Assembly: GCA_947095585.1 (NCBI GenBank)
Contig: OX352763.1
Coordinates: 49,696,481 to 49,760,480, forward strand
Source: Nephrocerus scutellatus
Taxonomy: Eukaryota; Arthropoda; Insecta; Diptera; Pipunculidae
DNA: 64,000 bases
Direction of reading: 5' to 3'
This document shows positions 33,186 through 43,493 of this stretch, piece after piece; the first letter of the stretch is position 1; every line of letters begins with the position of its first letter. The position numbers and the translations under genes were made by a program. The notes under the pieces are model-generated. The model was not told the origin of the DNA and did not search any database. It saw only the letters and a list, made by a program, of their open reading frames with translations.

Positions 33186-33408
33186 TTTATAGGGCTGATT
33201 AAAAGGAAAACCTTTTCTGAAAATAAATTCTAAAGAAAAATATTCCTGAAATTAAAAAATAATTTGTGAAATAATAAAAAATAAAAAAGTAGCAGGTAGC
33301 GAAATGCTCGCTTTTGGTTTTGGGTTTTTTTTAATCGGTAGCAGGTAGCTGGACGATATTATGCGTGATCTGCGTGTGCTCGTGTTGAGCGCTCGATGAT
33401 GACTGATG

Positions 33409-33422
33409 ACTGATGTTTCATA
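33409..33422 (+). repeat. LINE target-site duplication, right copy (14 bp)
   Basis: ACTGATGTTTCATA, identical to 28459-28472. It is copied a second time at 34919-34932 by the 1.5 kb duplication. Confidence 0.8.
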
Positions 33423-34500
33423 CTTTAGTATCAGATATACCTTTTTTTGCACATACCCTTATTACCTTTAAAATAAAAACTACTTTATAAAACTAAGATA
33501 ACAAAATATGACACTGTTTCATACTTTAGTATCAGATATACCTTTTTTTGCACATACCTTAATTACCTTTAAAATAAAAACTACTTTATAAAACTAAGAT
33601 AACAAAATATGACACTGTTTCATACTTTAGTATCAGAAATACCTTTTTTTGCAAATACCTTAATTACCTTTAAAATAAAAACTACTTTATAAAACTAAGA
33701 TAACAAAATATGACACTGTTTCATACTTTAGTATTATATCTACCTTATTTTTTTGCACATACCTTAAGTACATTTAAAATAAAACCTACTATTAAAACTA
33801 AGATAACAAAATATGACACTCTTTCATTCTTTAGTATCAGATATACCTTTTTTTGCACATACCTTAATTACCTTTAAAATAAAAACTACTTTATAAAACT
33901 AAGATAACAAAATATGACACTGTTTCATACTTTAGTATCAAATCTACCTTATTTTTTTTGCACATACCTTAAGTACATTTAAAATAAAACCTACTATTAA
34001 AACTAAGATAACAAAATATGACACTGTTTCATACTTTAGTATCATATCTACCTTATTTTTTTTGCACATACCTTAAGTACATTTAAAATAAAACCTACTA
34101 TTAAAACTAAGATAACAAAATATGACACTGTTTCATACTTTAGTATTATATCTACCTTATTTTTTTGCACATACCTTAAGTACATTTAAAACAAAACCTA
34201 CTATTAAAACTAAGATAACAAAATATGACACTCTTTCATACTTTAGTATCAGATATACCTTTTTTTGCACATACCTTAATTACCTTTAAAATAAAAACTA
34301 CTTTATAAAACTAAGATAACAAAATATGACACTGTTTCATACTTTAGTATCATATCTACCTTATTTTTTTTGCACATACCTTAAGTACATTTCAAATAAA
34401 ACCTACTATTAAAACTAAGATAACAAAATATGACACTGTTCTATACTTTAGTATCATACCTACTTTTTTTTGTGCATATCAGAAATGCGATTAAAGCTAA
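33423..34500 (+). repeat. A1 LTR AT-rich array, continued (left duplication unit)
   Basis: About ten units of 101-104 bp in two alternating subtypes: one with CTTTAAAATAAAAACTACTT and ATACCTTAATTACC, the other with CATTTAAAATAAAACCTACT and ATACCTTAAGTAC. No open frame of note. Confidence 0.85.
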
Positions 34501-34564
34501 AACATGCCTTAAATATATAAATAAAAAATACCCAAAAAATTGTTACTACTTTAATATTTTTACA

Positions 34565-36073
34565 CACAGCTGGTTCACTTCATCCAGCCTTCGGTACAAC
34601 GACAAGAGGAAATCCCCACCATGGTTGGTTACTTGCTCCTTAATTAAGGATAAGACCTCGTTTACTTTTTCCTTCCTTTTTGCTTTTTTCCCCATTTTAT
34701 AGGGCTGATTAAAAGGAAAACCTTTTCTGAAAATAAATTCTAAAGAAAAATATTCCTGAAATTAAAAAATAATTTGTGAAATAATAAAAAATAAAAAAGT
34801 AGCAGGTAGCGAAATGCTCGCTTTTGGTTTTGGGTTTTTTTTAATCGGTAGCAGGTAGCTGGACGATATTATGCGTGATCTGCGTGTGCTCGTGTTGAGC
34901 GCTCGATGATGACTGATGACTGATGTTTCATACTTTAGTATCAGATATACCTTTTTTTGCACATACCCTTATTACCTTTAAAATAAAAACTACTTTATAA
35001 AACTAAGATAACAAAATATGACACTGTTTCATACTTTAGTATCAGATATACCTTTTTTTTGCACATACCTTAATTACCTTTAAAATAAAAACTACTTTAT
35101 AAAACTAAGATAACAAAATATGACACTGTTTCATACTTTAGTATCAGAAATACCTTTTTTTGCAAATACCTTAATTACCTTTAAAATAAAAACTACTTTA
35201 TAAAACTAAGATAACAAAATATGACACTGTTTCATACTTTAGTATTATATCTACCTTATTTTTTTGCACATACCTTAAGTACATTTAAAATAAAACCTAC
35301 TATTAAAACTAAGATAACAAAATATGACACTCTTTCATTCTTTAGTATCAGATATACCTTTTTTTGCACATACCTTAATTACCTTTAAAATAAAAACTAC
35401 TTTATAAAACTAAGATAACAAAATATGACACTGTTTCATACTTTAGTATCAAATCTACCTTATTTTTTTTGCACATACCTTAAGTACATTTAAAATAAAA
35501 CCTACTATTAAAACTAAGATAACAAAATATGACACTGTTTCATACTTTAGTATCATATCTACCTTATTTTTTTTGCACATACCTTAAGTACATTTAAAAT
35601 AAAACCTACTATTAAAACTAAGATAACAAAATATGACACTGTTTCATACTTTAGTATTATATCTACCTTATTTTTTTGCACATACCTTAAGTACATTTAA
35701 AACAAAACCTACTATTAAAACTAAGATAACAAAATATGACACTCTTTCATACTTTAGTATCAGATATACCTTTTTTTGCACATACCTTAATTACCTTTAA
35801 AATAAAAACTACTTTATAAAACTAAGATAACAAAATATGACACTGTTTCATACTTTAGTATCATATCTACCTTATTTTTTTTGCACATACCTTAAGTACA
35901 TTTCAAATAAAACCTACTATTAAAACTAAGATAACAAAATATGACACTGTTCTATACTTTAGTATCATACCTACTTTTTTTTGTGCATATCAGAAATGCG
36001 ATTAAAGCTAAAACATGCCTTAAATATATAAATAAAAAATACCCAAAAAATTGTTACTACTTTAATATTTTTA
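34565..36073 (+). repeat. 1.5 kb tandem duplication, right unit
   Basis: Starts CACAGCTGGTTCACTTCATC, the start of the truncated LINE ORF1 copy (34565-34695, minus strand), and goes on through LINE 5' UTR and array. It is directly joined to the left unit with two filler bases (34563-34564). The second ORF1 start fragment is a pseudogene of about 43 codons. Confidence 0.9.
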
Positions 36074-36705
36074 TTATCATGCTATATACAATACCTTAAA
36101 ATTAGGATAAAAAAATAAAACAAAAGATTATTACTACTTTACCACTTTTAAAACATACCTTAAAACTAGGATGAAAAAAAAAGACAAAAAAAAACAAAAG
36201 ATTATTGCTACTTTATTACTTTTATTAGCATACTATATAAAACATACCTTAAAACTAGGATAACAAAATACTATGCCTATAGAAAATATATAGAAAATAA
36301 CGATACGCCTAAATAAATTCTAATGAATAAAGTGCCCTCTCTTGTTTATACTGAAAGAGGTGGTGTTTTCTTTTGATATGTAAGCAGAACCAACCAGATT
36401 TCATCGATGGGCCTCCGCGTTCCACTTGCCGGGTAGACGGCACCCAGGAGCAGGGTCCGATGACGGGCGGAGCATATTTTTCCTGTTCTCTCCCTCCCTC
36501 CTTTTCGTGCACGTATTTTTTTTATGGTGAAGAAAGCAAAGGATGGTGGTGCAAGAATCCACCCATTTCGGCAAGCTAAGCCTGAGCAATCAGCAAGACG
36601 TGCACCCCGCATCTCTCCATCCATTGCAGGACTTTAGCGATTTGACCATCCGATCGCAATAATAAGTCATAAACTTGTTGTTACACAAAAGTTCAATTCA
36701 TTACA
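36074..36705 (+). repeat. A1 5' LTR terminal part
   Basis: Single-copy end of the LTR: more diverged array-like DNA to 36290, then AATAAA at 36326-36331, then a GC-richer part (GGGCCTCCGCGTTCCACTTG, GATGACGGGCGGAGC) and the LTR end ATTCATTACA. The matching region in the 3' LTR is 45150-45862. Short frames on either strand here have no domains. Confidence 0.8.
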
Positions 36706-36709
36706 TAAA

Positions 36710-36727
36710 TGGCGCCCAACGTGGGGC
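36710..36727 (+). promoter_or_regulatory. A1 primer-binding site, tRNA-Lys
   Basis: TGGCGCCCAACGTGGGGC, four bases after the LTR end. It is the exact complement of the 3' end of tRNA-Lys(CUU) with its CCA, as I recall that tRNA. It confirms the LTR boundary and that the element reads on the plus strand. Confidence 0.9.
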
Positions 36728-38209
36728 TCGAGAAGATCGGACTTGTCTCTGACTTCTTGGGTTCCACACACAATTTCCGTGGAAACCCGAAGATGGTTCA
36801 GGCTTTTGTCTGGATTCTTTTGGTTCCACATTCTTCCCCCCCCCCCCGCCTTTTTTCTCCAATTTCAAGTTATTCAAGTAAATAGTTTAATTAAAAGCAC
36901 TTCCCAAATGGCACTGACTTCTTTTGTACCTTCAGCGTGATGGATTGCGCAAGCTGATCCGGAAATGCAAGATAACTGGTGCTCGACTGCCGGTTTCTTG
37001 ACCGTTGATACTTGTGCAATCGAATTTTTTTTTCATTCTTTGGACAGTCTTCCATCTGCCCAGAAATGTTTCGCGCTGAAACTAATTTGTTCCTTCCTAA
37101 TTTTGCTTATCCAATTGAAAAGTTCGTGACCTTGTTCTTCTCGGAACTGCAGGAGTTTAGCAAGCGACTGACTTCCTGACCAGAAGTAAATCGGTTCTTC
37201 TTTAAATTTCCTTACTTTTAGCGTCTGTCTGACTTCCTAACCGTGAGCGGAGCAGTTCTTCTTGAATTTGTAGTAGGATTAGAAACAGGCTAACTTATTG
37301 ATAAGAGGATGACCAAAATTGGAATTCATTAAAACTTCAATCTCTACTATTTCTTTCGCCTGTTTGATAAATAGATTTCTAGTTCTCGATCTAGCGAGGG
37401 TTTTCATTGACCAGGGTAACCATCTTCAAGCTGGATTGCTAACCAGATAGTGACTCGATTCCCTTTGGAACTGCAGTAGTTTAGCTTAGGGCTAGCTGTT
37501 GACCAGAAGTGAATTAGTTCTTCCTGGAATTGTAGTAAGTTTTAGCGGGGTTGACCTGGCTAATCGGTTAAACACCCCATGGTTCGATAGTAGGAAACAA
37601 TTAAATTCATTTTTTTAAATTCTTTTCCCTATGAGAGGCACCCAGAGTGCACTCTCGCTCCCCTTCATCGGCGTGCTCCGGAGGTGTTACTTGGAATTGA
37701 GGAGGACCCCGAAGGAAATTTGAAAGTTATATATCTGGTACTTTGTCTTAGAGTTTAGCCCCTAATTGGTGCTTTTAAGATTGTATAGTTAAGATTTAGT
37801 AGGATTATTCAAAACCTATTAATTAGAAATAAGGTGTTAATATCGATTTATCTTAGAGATTTTAACAATTTCGTCTTGTTGTAGTAGTACTAAAGTTCAG
37901 TACCAGCTCTAGTCATAAATTTATGAGTGATTTTTTTTTTGAAAAAAAAGCGTACTGAAACTTTGTTCAGTTGCTGTTTTGCTGGATAGCCGGCTTTAAA
38001 CCGCTAAATTTTTTTTATTATTACTGATTCAAAAGCATACGACGTTTTTTTGTACCTCGATGCTTAGTAACAATTATCGAATCTTATGAATAATCTTTTA
38101 AAAGCATACGACGTTTATTCGTATATCTACACTTGAATAGCAATTGTCTCATTGAATTCTCAACCCAATCGAATAGTCATTCAAATACATACGACTATTC
38201 CTATTATCA
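36728..38209 (+). other. A1 untranslated leader with degenerate repeats
   Basis: About 1.5 kb without a long frame. A C-run lies at 36838-36847. Between 37080 and 37570 a motif like CTGACTTCCTGACCAGAAGT followed by GTTCTTC and GGAATTGTAGTAG recurs four to five times in degenerate form. Between 38030 and 38200 AAGCATACGACGTTT-type segments recur about every 70 bp. A pyrimidine-rich tract with a CAG (38224-38264) precedes the first gag ATG and could be a 3' splice site. Confidence 0.55.
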
Positions 38210-38266
38210 TTGTATCTTGCTAAATTTAATTTTTTTCCTGATTCGATCGATTTGTCCACTATCAGT

Positions 38267-38557
38267 ATGGCTGTAAGGCGTAGCTTGGACGGTCCCAAGA
38301 ATACCAACTTGCCTGGTGAACTTCTCGTCTCTGAGTCTCGAATTTGTACGTTGTGTCAGATAGAGATCAATGGTAGCGCAGAAAGTGTGATCACCACATG
38401 CAATCACAAACGTTCAGGAGTCGTTAGTGATAACGAAATATCTAAAGACACGAGTTCATATAACACGCGTTTTAGATCTCAAAGGAAACCTCCTGTACGA
38501 CTTCAGAAAGGAGCACAAAAGGAGAAGCCAGTGGGAAACCTACTTTCAGATGAATGA
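38267..38557 (+). pseudogene. A1 gag N-terminal part with half RING-like motif, ends at in-frame TGA
   Basis: The ATG at 38267 (TCAGTATGG) opens MAVRRSLDGPKNTNLPGELL. About 25 residues in comes RICTLCQIEIN and 12 residues later ITTCNHKRSG. The CxxC then CxH spacing resembles the start of a RING finger, but the later Cys/His pairs are not seen. A TGA at 38555-38557 stops the frame; the main gag continues in the same frame three bases later. The frame is also open from 38210 upstream of this ATG. It may be one protein with a stop that has arisen by mutation, or read through. Confidence 0.5.
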
Positions 38558-38560
38558 TCT

Positions 38561-39790
38561 GTGCAGAACCCCGAAGCCGTAATCAATTCTGACAACCGTT
38601 CTAGGCTCTCGCTTCCTGGTAAACCTAGTCAGAACCGCCGTGAGTTTAATCTCGTTATGACAATTCATCGCGTGGTAAGTGATTCGATTGGTCAGATCCA
38701 AGAGAACATGCTGCAACAAATGTCACAAAATCTTTCGCAGTTGATTGAGTCCAATGTGGAACGATGCTTTAGCAATTTAAGATTGCAGGAGACTGAACCG
38801 ATAGCTCCAGTAGCACCCGCAAATACGCCGAACGTACAGAATATACATTGGCCGTGTGATATGCCTTTTGAACAAAGAGAGCCGCATGCCTCAGATTCCC
38901 TTCCAATTCGCCATTCTCAACTAAACGTTACCACTGCGGTGAAAGTGGCTAACATTCTTTCGAGTTGGCGCCTTCAATTTGATGGTTCGTCCGAAGGATT
39001 AGCCGTTGATAATTTCCTTTTTCAAGTCCATTCGTTAACACGGCAAAGCCTGGACGGAAATTTTGCGTTACTTTGCAGAAATGCACATGTCTTGTTTAAA
39101 GGTAGAGCCAGCGAATGGTATTGGAGATTTCACCGATCCCAACAGTATTTCGCGTGGTATGACTTGGTCGATCGGTTGCGGCAACAGTACAAAAATAGTC
39201 GAACCGATTACGATATTCGCGAAGCTATTCGTTGTCGAAAGCAAAGAGATAAAGAGTGCTTTGATGATTTCTATGAGTCGATTGCCCGATTAACCGACCG
39301 GCTACGATCACCCATCGCTGAATCCGATTTGGTGGAAATCCTGATAAGAAATCTCCGACCGGACGTACGACACGAGATGCTCCATTTGGACCTGTCATCC
39401 GTTTCCGCGCTGCGCAAAGCTGTTCAAAGACGAGAGCGATTTTTGAATGAGGTATTTCGTCATTTTCCACCGGTAAGACCGACGTATCCGCGACGTCAAG
39501 TTGCTGAGTTGTTCCCGGATGGTGTAAAAGTCAATGATACCTTTACCACTCCTTCAAGTTCGAGGCCGACGTGGCCTGGTAGAGTAGAAAATTGTGCACT
39601 TTCCAAGGTAGTTTGTTGGAACTGCCATACCGAGGGTCATAGTTTTGACGTGTGCCTTGAGCCGCGCCAAATCTTCTGCTATGCTTGTGGTGCACCGAAT
39701 ACCTACAAACCGAACTGTAGGCATTGTACCCAACAGGGAAACGTGCCGAGGGGTGTGAACAAACCCACCAGTTCACACCCTCGTCATTAG
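38561..39790 (+). CDS. A1 Gag (capsid and nucleocapsid), 409 codons, no ATG at the start
   Basis: Structural protein of the Ty3/Gypsy particle. The capsid part is at about 125-300: SWRLQFDGSSEGLAVDNFLF, FKGRASEWYWRF, YDIREAIRCRKQRDKECFDD, SDLVEILIRNLRPDVRHEML. It is followed by two knuckles, CWNCHTEGHSFDVC and CYACGAPNTYKPNCRHC, which bind RNA. The frame follows the upstream TGA directly, so this is the larger part of a gag ORF that starts at 38267. It overlaps the protease frame by 67 bp in the -1 frame, the usual set-up for a programmed frameshift. Confidence 0.88.
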   Translation: MQNPEAVINSDNRSRLSLPGKPSQNRREFNLVMTIHRVVSDSIGQIQENMLQQMSQNLSQLIESNVERCFSNLRLQETEPIAPVAPANTPNVQNIHWPCDMPFEQREPHASDSLPIRHSQLNVTTAVKVANILSSWRLQFDGSSEGLAVDNFLFQVHSLTRQSLDGNFALLCRNAHVLFKGRASEWYWRFHRSQQYFAWYDLVDRLRQQYKNSRTDYDIREAIRCRKQRDKECFDDFYESIARLTDRLRSPIAESDLVEILIRNLRPDVRHEMLHLDLSSVSALRKAVQRRERFLNEVFRHFPPVRPTYPRRQVAELFPDGVKVNDTFTTPSSSRPTWPGRVENCALSKVVCWNCHTEGHSFDVCLEPRQIFCYACGAPNTYKPNCRHCTQQGNVPRGVNKPTSSHPRH

Positions 39791-40602
39791 TAAGCCCCCA
39801 CAAGTTGGACGAAGCTGGTAAGCAGGAACTTGTAACACCCAAGGTGCACCTTATGCGAAAAGAACAACCAGACCTGGACGACGATACATCGAAGGTGGAG
39901 ACCAAGCGAAATTTATATCCACTCAGACCGTATCACCTTCGCGTTAAGGAATATAATGTAGCACGAGAAAACAATTTTCACTGTGTCGATTCGATCGTAA
40001 AAACCAAACCTAGTAGATCCTCCAACAGGATGAAACAGTTTTGGAAAGGGGTCCGAAAAAGTCGTAAATTGCTGATAAGCACTATCTTTGTACAACCTAA
40101 CGATGTTCGACCATACGCTTCTGTAAAATTGCTGGGCAAGGAGATTTTGGGACTGTTGGACAGCGGTGCGTCCATTAGTTGTATCGGTGGATCTCTGGCC
40201 ACGGAAGTACTCGATAGCGACGTTAAATTGAAACGTTTCACGTCTCCCATCAAAACAGCTGATGGTATCTCTCAGAATGTTTTTGGTTACGTTGATGCCG
40301 ACTTTGAATTTCGTGGAACGATGCAGCGACTTCGATTGTATGTCGTTCCTTCACTTTCGCAAAACCTATACCTAGGTATAGATTTTTGGAAGTCATTTAA
40401 AATAGCCCCTGAGATCGTGTCGGAAATTACCGAAGCCAACGTAGTTAATGACGTTGGGAACAGCCACGATTTATCCAGCTTCCAAGCAGAAAGATTGACA
40501 GCCGCAAAGAAGTTATTCGCGTCATTTGAAGACGAAGGCCTTGGCAAGACTTCATTGGTGGAACATGTCATCGATACAGGCAATTCCAAAGCCAGCCATT
40601 GA
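39724..40602 (+). CDS. A1 protease-containing start of pol (292 codons)
   Basis: In the -1 frame relative to gag. An N-terminal linker is followed at about residue 140 by ILGLLDSGASISCIGGSLA, the aspartic protease active site (LDSGA), and LYVVPSLSQNLYLGIDFWKS, the flap and conserved LGxDF end of the fold. The frame continues towards the reverse transcriptase (TSLVEHVIDTGNSK) and stops at 40600 where a short deletion shifts the frame. Protease itself looks complete. It would cleave Gag-Pol. Confidence 0.82.
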   Translation: MYPTGKRAEGCEQTHQFTPSSLVSPHKLDEAGKQELVTPKVHLMRKEQPDLDDDTSKVETKRNLYPLRPYHLRVKEYNVARENNFHCVDSIVKTKPSRSSNRMKQFWKGVRKSRKLLISTIFVQPNDVRPYASVKLLGKEILGLLDSGASISCIGGSLATEVLDSDVKLKRFTSPIKTADGISQNVFGYVDADFEFRGTMQRLRLYVVPSLSQNLYLGIDFWKSFKIAPEIVSEITEANVVNDVGNSHDLSSFQAERLTAAKKLFASFEDEGLGKTSLVEHVIDTGNSKASH

Positions 40603-41798
40603 GAAACTAATTTTTGGGGAACTAGACCGTATGCTAGCGCTAGGAATAATAGAGGAATCGCAAAGTTCCTGGTCATTCCTGCGGAGTTACACGGAAAGTT
40701 TTCGTCTACCTGGACGATTTGTTAGTCATTACTGAAGACTTCGACTCTCATGCAGAAATTCTTCGGAAGGTTGCGGGACACATCCGACGCGCTGGGTTAA
40801 CCTTGAATATATCGAAAAGCAAATTCTGCCTCCGAGAGGTCAAATATCTCGGACACATTATTGGGAACGGTGGATTGAGAACAGATCCTGATAAAGTGAA
40901 ACCGATCGGGGAATACCCAGTTCCATCTACGGTGCGCCAACTTCGCCGGTTCCTCGGAATGGCAGGGTGGTATAGAAAGTTCGTACCAAATTTTGCATCA
41001 ATTTGTACACCCCTAACAGATCTTCTAAAGAAGTCAAAAGGTTTACAGTGGAACAGTAACGCGCAGTTGTCTTTCGAAGAGTTGAAGGTTAAGTTAACTT
41101 CGTCACCAGTGTTGTACACTCCAAACTTTGAGAAACCCTTCACGATCCAATGCGACGCTAGTCAATCCGGAGTCGGAAGCGTGCTTGTTCAAACTATCGA
41201 GGATGGTTCGGAAGTGCCAATCGCTTACTGGTCGCAGAAGCTTAATAAGGCACAACGCAACTACAGCGTTACAGAACAAGAGTGTCTTGCTGCCGTGCTT
41301 AGCATGAAGCATTTCCGACCGTTTGTTGAAGGACTCGAGTTTACTGTCATAACAGACCATGCTTCGTTGCAATGGCTCATGCGTCAAACAGATCTTAGCG
41401 GAAGATTGGGTCGACGGGCTTTAAAGCTGCAAGGCTTCCAATTTGCAATTCGGCATCGGAAGGGCACTGAGAACAAAGTTCCAGACGCCTTATCCAGAGT
41501 TTTTGAAGATGAGGTAGCAGCCTTAGAGATTCTGCCACCAGAGATCGATCTGTCCTCCCCGGAATTCTCCTCGGTGGAATATGAACGATTGAAACAACAG
41601 GTTAACGAAAATCGCAATCGACTTCCTGACTTAAAGGTCATCAATCGATATCTATATAAACGCACCGAGTTCTATAGCGGAGACGAAGTACAAGAACAGT
41701 CTGCGTGGAAACTTTGGGTTCCCAAAGGTCTCACTTCTCAAGTGGTTCAACAAGCACACGATTCGGTAACGTTCTCGTATGGTGGAATCAACTCTTAA
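40580..41798 (+). pseudogene. A1 reverse transcriptase (core deleted) and RNase H
   Basis: After a frameshift near 40580 the finger start appears (AIEKLIFGELDRMLALGIIE, ESQSSWS). Most of the finger and palm, including the first catalytic Asp, is then deleted between about 40672 and 40695, and the frame changes. It resumes with KVFVYLDDLLVITEDFDSH (YLDD at 40707-40718), the thumb (FLGMAGWYRKFVPNF), and an apparently complete RNase H (FTIQCDASQSGVGSVLVQ, TEQECLAAVLSMKHF, TDHASLQWL, KVPDALSR). About 120-130 residues are missing. It cannot be an active polymerase. Confidence 0.88.
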
Positions 41799-42388
41799 CC
41801 ACGTATGGCATTGAGCATGTATATACGGCACTTTATTCGCCACAGGCGAATGCCTCTGAGCGCGTTAACAGATCGATTATCGCTACTATTCGGGCTTCCA
41901 TCAGTAAAGACCAATCTGAATGGGACGTGAATCTCTGCCATATCAGCTGTTCCCTACGAAGCTCAGTGCATACCGCTACCGGATTCTCTCCATATTTCTT
42001 GACCTTCGGCCAGAATATGATAGTACACGGTGAGAGTTATAAACTGTTGCGTAACCTGAATATGCTGGATCCGCCGGATACCTTTGTATTTCATGAAGAT
42101 GGGTTAGGGCAAATTCGAGCGAAAGCCAAGCAAAATGTGCGGAACGCATACTTAGTAAATGAACGGGCTTACAATACTCGGGCAAGGCTAACAGATTTTC
42201 GAGTGGGCCAAGAAATATACCGTCGTAATTTTGTTCAAAGCAACTGGGAAAAGGGGTTTAACGCCAAATTAGCCCCCACTTTCGTTAAAGCACGTATCAG
42301 AGAAAAGCTGGGAAGCTGCTATTATGTTCTAGAAGATCTGCTAGGCAAAGCAATAGGTACATTTTATGCTAAAGACCTAAGACAGTGA
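41799..42388 (+). pseudogene. A1 integrase, zinc finger and most of core deleted
   Basis: The RNase H frame runs into the integrase start (VVQQAHDSVTFSYGGI) and stops at 41796. The next homologous part, in another frame from about 41780, begins at QLLTTYGIEHVYTALYSPQA, with the catalytic Glu in ASERVNRS. The HH-CC module and both core Asp residues are absent, a loss of about 150 residues. The C-terminal part to GKAIGTFYAKDLRQ is intact. Same family as 13.3-14.0 kb. Confidence 0.88.
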
Positions 42389-42458
42389 TTCGTCCTGGTA
42401 GTAATGGTCGCCTTTTCAGCCTTCTCGTTGACTTAAGGAAGCACCTTAAAGCCTGTTT
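42389..42458 (+). other. A1 region between integrase stop and 3' LTR
   Basis: 70 bp without coding content. No clear purine tract is visible before the LTR; CTTAAGGAAGC at 42433-42443 is the only purine-richer part. Confidence 0.4.
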
Positions 42459-43394
42459 TGTAGTGGCGATATTTTTGCGCAGCACCCTATTTCTTGGGCC
42501 TGAGACAGAATCGCATGCCAACGATTGAGCATAAAAATTGCGATGTATGGAAAGTTTTTGGTTGCATACCGTTTGTCACTAAAAATTCCAGTGCAGGAAA
42601 TGTGCCGCAAAAACATGCGAGGTGCACATAGCTTGGCGACAAACCGGTTTGCAACCCAACATTCCATTGTCTAAATATGTGTCGGCATAATGTACGATCT
42701 CAATAGGGCATACACACACATACATAGGCTAGCATCACTCAACCACGAAGCTGTTGACTGAGACATGAAGAACCGAAAAAGTCAGTCGAATTCACAACTC
42801 GCCTAGGTCGGTCGCCTTTTGTCTTCAGACAAAAAAAAAAGTTTGCTCCACTGATTCGTAGCGTCGGGTCAGCACAGCTTGAGCTTGTGCGCGCTTTTTT
42901 ACTCTAATTTGATTTGTCTAGCTGGAAAGAAATTATCGTCAAAAAAACGACTGTTTTTTTAACTGTTGAATTCAGGTTACCAAAAAGGTTTTACCTAATT
43001 GCGTGTGTTTTTTTTTAAACGGCGCGATATTTCTTTAAAATCGTTTTAATACTTTGTTATACATATTCGCCGAACCTGCAAAAGGAACTGAAATCATTCA
43101 AGTGCCGTAGTTATTCTACATCTTCACAAACAACACTTGGACGGTATCAAAGAAAGAGAAAAAATCTTAATGTCCTCCGTTCTGAATCATTGAAAAAAAA
43201 AAGAAAATGTCTAAAAATGAGCAGCATTGTGAAATATTTTTTTCTTTGAATAAGTTCACTATTCATTGGATGAACAAATTGAGTGCATATTTGTAATAGA
43301 GGGACAGAGCAGAAATCCTTAGTCCCAAATACCGTTGTTAATATTCGTGACTGTGTGTAATGTAGTTGTGTGCGTGAAGACGCGAGAAAAGAAA

Positions 43395-43493
43395 ATGGCC
43401 GACGCTCCGAAAAAAATAAATCTATGTAAAAATCTACAAATCCAACTAGCATTAGTGCGTTTACTAGATAAATTGAAGCCCGAGAGCGACTAA
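43395..43493 (+). CDS. Short ORF in A1 3' LTR (32 aa)
   Basis: Same start context and same C-terminal 29 residues (ending LLDKLKPESD) as the ORF at 27518, with 33 bp deleted in frame after MADA. Unknown protein. Keeping the frame could be chance. Confidence 0.3.
   Translation: MADAPKKINLCKNLQIQLALVRLLDKLKPESD

Larger units (their letters stand above)
28473..33408 (-). mobile_element. Jockey-clade LINE, apparently full length (4.9 kb)
   Basis: On the minus strand the element starts CATCAGTCATCATCGAGCGC, with an initiator-like TCAGTC, has two long overlapping ORFs, and ends in AATAAAAATATCTTAATCTA without a long poly(A) tail. A 14 bp target duplication surrounds it. Both ORFs are open, so this copy may be young and possibly competent. 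It interrupts the A1 5' LTR array and is therefore younger than the provirus. Confidence 0.9.
33055..34562 (+). repeat. 1.5 kb tandem duplication, left unit
   Basis: Covers the first 130 bp of LINE ORF1, its 5' UTR, the right target duplication and ten or so array units, to TTAATATTTTTA. The right unit (34565-36073) repeats it with about a single-base difference (an extra T in a T run near 35058). Confidence 0.9.
26721..36705 (+). repeat. A1 5' LTR, interrupted (10 kb)
   Basis: Starts TGTAGTGGCGATAATTTTGC and ends GTTCAATTCATTACA. Removing the LINE with one target copy (4950 bp) and one duplication unit (about 1510 bp) leaves about 3.5 kb, close to the 3' LTR. Compared with that LTR it lacks about 79 bp after 27067 and has small differences elsewhere. 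Internal parts in order: short ORF, exon-like cassette, ~101 bp array, AATAAA at 36326. Confidence 0.9.

Noticed and set aside
32593..33192. 199-codon plus-strand frame opposite the LINE ORF1
   Set aside because: It is antisense to a well-supported ORF1 and its composition follows from the Ser/Pro-rich coding strand.
36309..36624. Several overlapping frames near the end of the A1 5' LTR as a candidate gene
   Set aside because: They lie in the GC-richer U5-like part of the LTR, recur in part at 45.5-45.8 kb with disrupting changes, and show no domain.
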